Shown: piece by piece, positions 18,170 to 19,617 of the stretch
Layout of the letters: each line of letters begins with the position of its first letter
Position numbering within the stretch: position 1 is the stretch's first letter
Assembly (NCBI GenBank): GCA_002334915.1
Contig: DDCQ01000010.1
Span: 1 to 19,617 of the forward strand
Reading direction: 5' to 3'
Source: Porticoccaceae bacterium UBA2002
GTDB taxonomy: Bacteria > Pseudomonadota > Gammaproteobacteria > Pseudomonadales > Porticoccaceae
Length of the DNA: 19,617 nt
Position numbers and translations under genes: made by a program
The notes under the pieces: model-generated
Databases searched by the model: none
The model's input: only the letters and a program-made list of their open reading frames with translations
What the model was told of the DNA's origin: nothing

Positions 18170-18198
18170 TTAACTTTTTACCTAATCATCAGTAAAAT
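18170..18198 (+). promoter_or_regulatory. Candidate gcvH promoter
   Basis: TTAACT (18170-18175), 17 nt, TAAAAT (18193-18198) is a fair sigma70 match, giving a leader of about 65 nt before gcvH. The remaining leader has only a weak GGTT-TT-AACC hairpin and is too short for a glycine riboswitch. The same 188-nt gap must hold the DUF481 promoter on the other strand, which I could not place. Confidence 0.45.
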
Positions 18199-18270
18199 GA
18201 CCGCCATTCAACGGGGGCTGGTTTTAACCTCCTGTCTATGGGAACGAGAAGCTGAGTTAAGGAGCAATCG

Positions 18271-18660
18271 ATGAGTGATCTTCCAACCGAACTAAAGTAT
18301 GCCAGCAGCCATGAATGGGCGAGACTGGACAGCGATGGCACTGTGGTAGTCGGTATTACCGATCATGCTCAGGAAGCGCTGGGCGACATTGTCTATATTG
18401 AACTCCCAGAAGCTGGCGCATCTGTGGATGCTGGTGCTGAAGTGGCAGTTGTTGAGTCGGTGAAGGCGGCCTCAGATATTTATTCGCCAGTGACTGGAGA
18501 GGTGGTCGAGATTAACCCGGTGCTCGAAGATGAGCCCGAGACGGTCAATGGCAGCCCCTATGCCGATGGTTGGTTGTTCCGGGTCAGGGTTTCTGGTGCC
18601 GAAGAGGTCGAAGATATGATGGATGCAGATGCCTATCAGGCGGCTATCGACGAGTCATAG
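18271..18660 (+). CDS. gcvH: Glycine cleavage system H protein
   Basis: Lipoylated shuttle of the glycine cleavage system: it carries the aminomethyl group from GcvP to GcvT and is recycled by lipoamide dehydrogenase, feeding one-carbon units to folate. It is 129 residues, as expected. The lipoyl-attachment Lys65 sits in [22 protein letters not shown], and [10 protein letters not shown] and [15 protein letters not shown] mark the front. Start ATG 18271 has AAGGAG 6 nt upstream. It stands alone with its own promoter and a strong terminator; gcvT and gcvP are not adjacent, so they must lie elsewhere. Confidence 0.97.
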   Translation: MSDLPTELKYASSHEWARLDSDGTVVVGITDHAQEALGDIVYIELPEAGASVDAGAEVAVVESVKAASDIYSPVTGEVVEINPVLEDEPETVNGSPYADGWLFRVRVSGAEEVEDMMDADAYQAAIDES

Positions 18661-18677
18661 ACTGCGGCAGCCCAGGT

Positions 18678-18708
18678 AAAAAGCCCCGCACGCTGCCGGG
18701 GCTTTTTT
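18678..18708. terminator. Two-way terminator gcvH / HAD gene
   Basis: AAAAAGCCCCG (18678-18688) and its perfect complement (18697-18707) form an 11-bp stem with an 8-nt loop, ending in six T residues on the plus strand and five on the minus strand. It lies 17 nt after gcvH and 30 nt from the end of the convergent HAD gene. Its AAAAGCCCCG core also occurs in the terminator at 11124-11155. Confidence 0.92.
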
Positions 18709-18737
18709 ATTGGCTCGGGTTTATTGGCACTCTTTTG

Positions 18738-19391
18738 CTATCGCAGAGAAATAATATCCCAGCCTCTGGTTGCGGCGGCGTCACGCAGCGGTGCATCCGG
18801 GTCTACAGCCACTGGATGAGTTACCTGCAGCAGCAGTGGCAGGTCATTGATAGAGTCTGAGTAGAAGTAGCTGCCCTCCGATTGCTCGTTATTTTCCGCC
18901 AACCATTGATTAAAGCGCTCTACCTTGCCCTCTCGATAAGTGGGGGTGCCGACAATCTTGCCCGTATAGCGCCCGTCAATCATTTCTAAATCGGTGGCCA
19001 ATAGTTCATCAATGCCCAGAGACTGACAGATGGGTTCGACAATAAAGCGGTTGGTCGAGGTAATGACCAGCAGGCGATCACCGGCGTCCCTGTGCTGCTG
19101 AATCAGATCATCGGCTCTTTCCAGGCGCATAGGCGCAATCACAGTTTGCATAAATTCTCTGTGCAATTGCTCGAGCTCGGTGCTGGGAATTTGCGCCAGT
19201 GGCGCCAGTGAAAAATCCAGATAGGCCTGAATGTCCATGCATCCCGCTTCATAATCAGCATAAAAGCGATCGTTCATGGCGCGGTAGTGATCAACATCAA
19301 CCTTTTTTTTGGCTACCAAAAACTCGCCCCAGCCGTGGTCGCTGTCGCCAGCAATCAATGTGTTGTCTAAATCAAAGATGGCCAGGGCCAT
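18738..19391 (-). CDS. HAD-IB family phosphatase, SerB-like
   Basis: Haloacid-dehalogenase superfamily hydrolase, subfamily IB (phosphoserine-phosphatase type), 217 residues. Motif I is DLDNTL at 7-12 (nucleophile Asp7, acid Asp9), motif II is VITSTNRF with its Thr/Ser, a Lys (REGKVERFNQW) supplies motif III, and motif IV is SDSINDLPLL. A helical cap follows motif I. It lacks the ACT domain of SerB, and a complete serine pathway role is not shown. The substrate is unknown: histidinol phosphate, phosphoserine and others have been proposed for relatives. It is divergent from rppH, the same pairing as in Pseudomonas. The ribosome-binding site is weak. Confidence 0.9.
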   Translation of the reverse strand: MALAIFDLDNTLIAGDSDHGWGEFLVAKKKVDVDHYRAMNDRFYADYEAGCMDIQAYLDFSLAPLAQIPSTELEQLHREFMQTVIAPMRLERADDLIQQHRDAGDRLLVITSTNRFIVEPICQSLGIDELLATDLEMIDGRYTGKIVGTPTYREGKVERFNQWLAENNEQSEGSYFYSDSINDLPLLLQVTHPVAVDPDAPLRDAAATRGWDIISLR

Positions 19392-19537
19392 AGGACTGTT
19401 CTCATCGGTGGGGGAGGGTTAAATAAACGCAGATGCAGGATAGCGATGATGTAAGATGGTCTCAAGAGAAAATTGCTGACCCCCCAAGTCTGTGGAACAA
19501 TAGGTCGCTGCCAAATAATAAAGAAGGAATACTGTAA
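19392..19537. promoter_or_regulatory. Divergent HAD / rppH control region
   Basis: A 146-nt gap between divergent genes. TTGCTG (19473-19478), 17 nt, AACAAT (19496-19501) is a weak sigma70 candidate for rppH. AAGGA (19524-19528) is the rppH ribosome-binding site. No strong palindrome or hairpin was seen. Confidence 0.3.
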
Positions 19538-19617
19538 GTGGTTGATAAGGATGGATTTCGTGCAAATGTCGCCATGGTCATCAGTGATGGTCGCGGCAAG
19601 CTATTTTGGGCGAAAAG
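19538..19617 (+). CDS. rppH: RNA pyrophosphohydrolase RppH (5' part)
   Basis: Nudix hydrolase that removes pyrophosphate from the 5' end of mRNA and so triggers decay by RNase E. Only the first 26 codons are in the window; the gene runs off the right edge before the Nudix box. The start is GTG 19538-19540, giving (M)VDKDGFRANVAMVISDGRGK, which lines up with the RppH front (MIDxDGxRPNVG...) and continues LFWAKR like the family. AAGGA lies 9 nt upstream. Pro at the usual RPNVG position is Ala here, which is a small deviation. Pairing with the divergent HAD gene supports the call. Confidence 0.85.
   Translation, partial: MVDKDGFRANVAMVISDGRGKLFWAK

Noticed and set aside
18199..18270. Possible glycine riboswitch before gcvH
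   Set aside because: The leader is only about 65 nt, too short for the aptamer, and the conserved core words were not seen.

Overview
The window is an unbroken stretch of housekeeping chromosome from a gammaproteobacterium. The gene order on the left (gmk, yicC, divergent rph-pyrE, slmA, argB, algC-type mutase, coaBC, divergent radC, rpmB-rpmG) is the order I know from Pseudomonas and relatives. The right part (serA divergent from a D-2-hydroxyglutarate dehydrogenase, a DUF4870 membrane protein, a fumarylacetoacetate hydrolase-fold enzyme, DUF1653, arfB, srkA, DUF481, gcvH, a HAD phosphatase and rppH) also has Pseudomonas-like pairings (serA/D2HGDH, HAD/rppH). Two genes usually present in the Pseudomonas version are absent from their expected slots: crc (between rph and pyrE) and dut (between coaBC and the mutase gene). 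Together with an added S1/P1 nuclease gene, this points to a non-Pseudomonas relative, perhaps a marine Cellvibrionales-type bacterium. That placement is inference from gene order and remembered sequences, not a database result.

Layout. 50-2460 (minus): yicC, a secreted S1/P1-type nuclease and gmk, transcribed away from rph. 2574-4497 (plus): rph, pyrE and a DUF4124 coiled-coil periplasmic protein, closely packed or overlapping. 4512-9668 (minus): coaBC, a membrane-anchored phosphomannomutase/phosphoglucomutase, argB and slmA, the last three with gaps or overlaps of 1-2 nt, which suggests one operon. 9750-11017 (plus): radC, then rpmB-rpmG with a clear promoter and a structured leader, closed by terminators. 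11196-12891 (minus): cspA, a 256-nt non-coding gap, then serA. 12992-17188 (plus): D2HGDH, DUF4870, FAH-fold enzyme, DUF1653, arfB, srkA. 17192-18082 (minus): a DUF481 outer-membrane protein that meets srkA tail to tail with 3 nt between. 18271-19617: gcvH (plus), a HAD phosphatase (minus) and the first 26 codons of rppH (plus, cut by the window end).

The genes cover nucleotide synthesis (gmk, pyrE), RNA turnover (rph, yicC, rppH), translation and ribosome rescue (rpmB, rpmG, arfB), amino-acid and one-carbon metabolism (argB, serA with D2HGDH, gcvH), CoA synthesis, sugar-phosphate supply for the envelope, and division control (slmA). Several apparent long frames begin at TTG or GTG codons upstream of the real start. 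I moved the starts of yicC, the nuclease, cspA, serA, D2HGDH, DUF4870 and DUF481 inward to ATG codons on the basis of ribosome-binding sites, signal peptides and family length.

I found no mobile element, CRISPR array, tRNA or rRNA gene, phage gene or obvious new multi-gene system. The items most worth a second look are the sensor-like membrane extension of the mutase, the N-terminal Phe-for-Trp change in the nuclease, the structured rpmB leader, and the divergent serA/D2HGDH control region.
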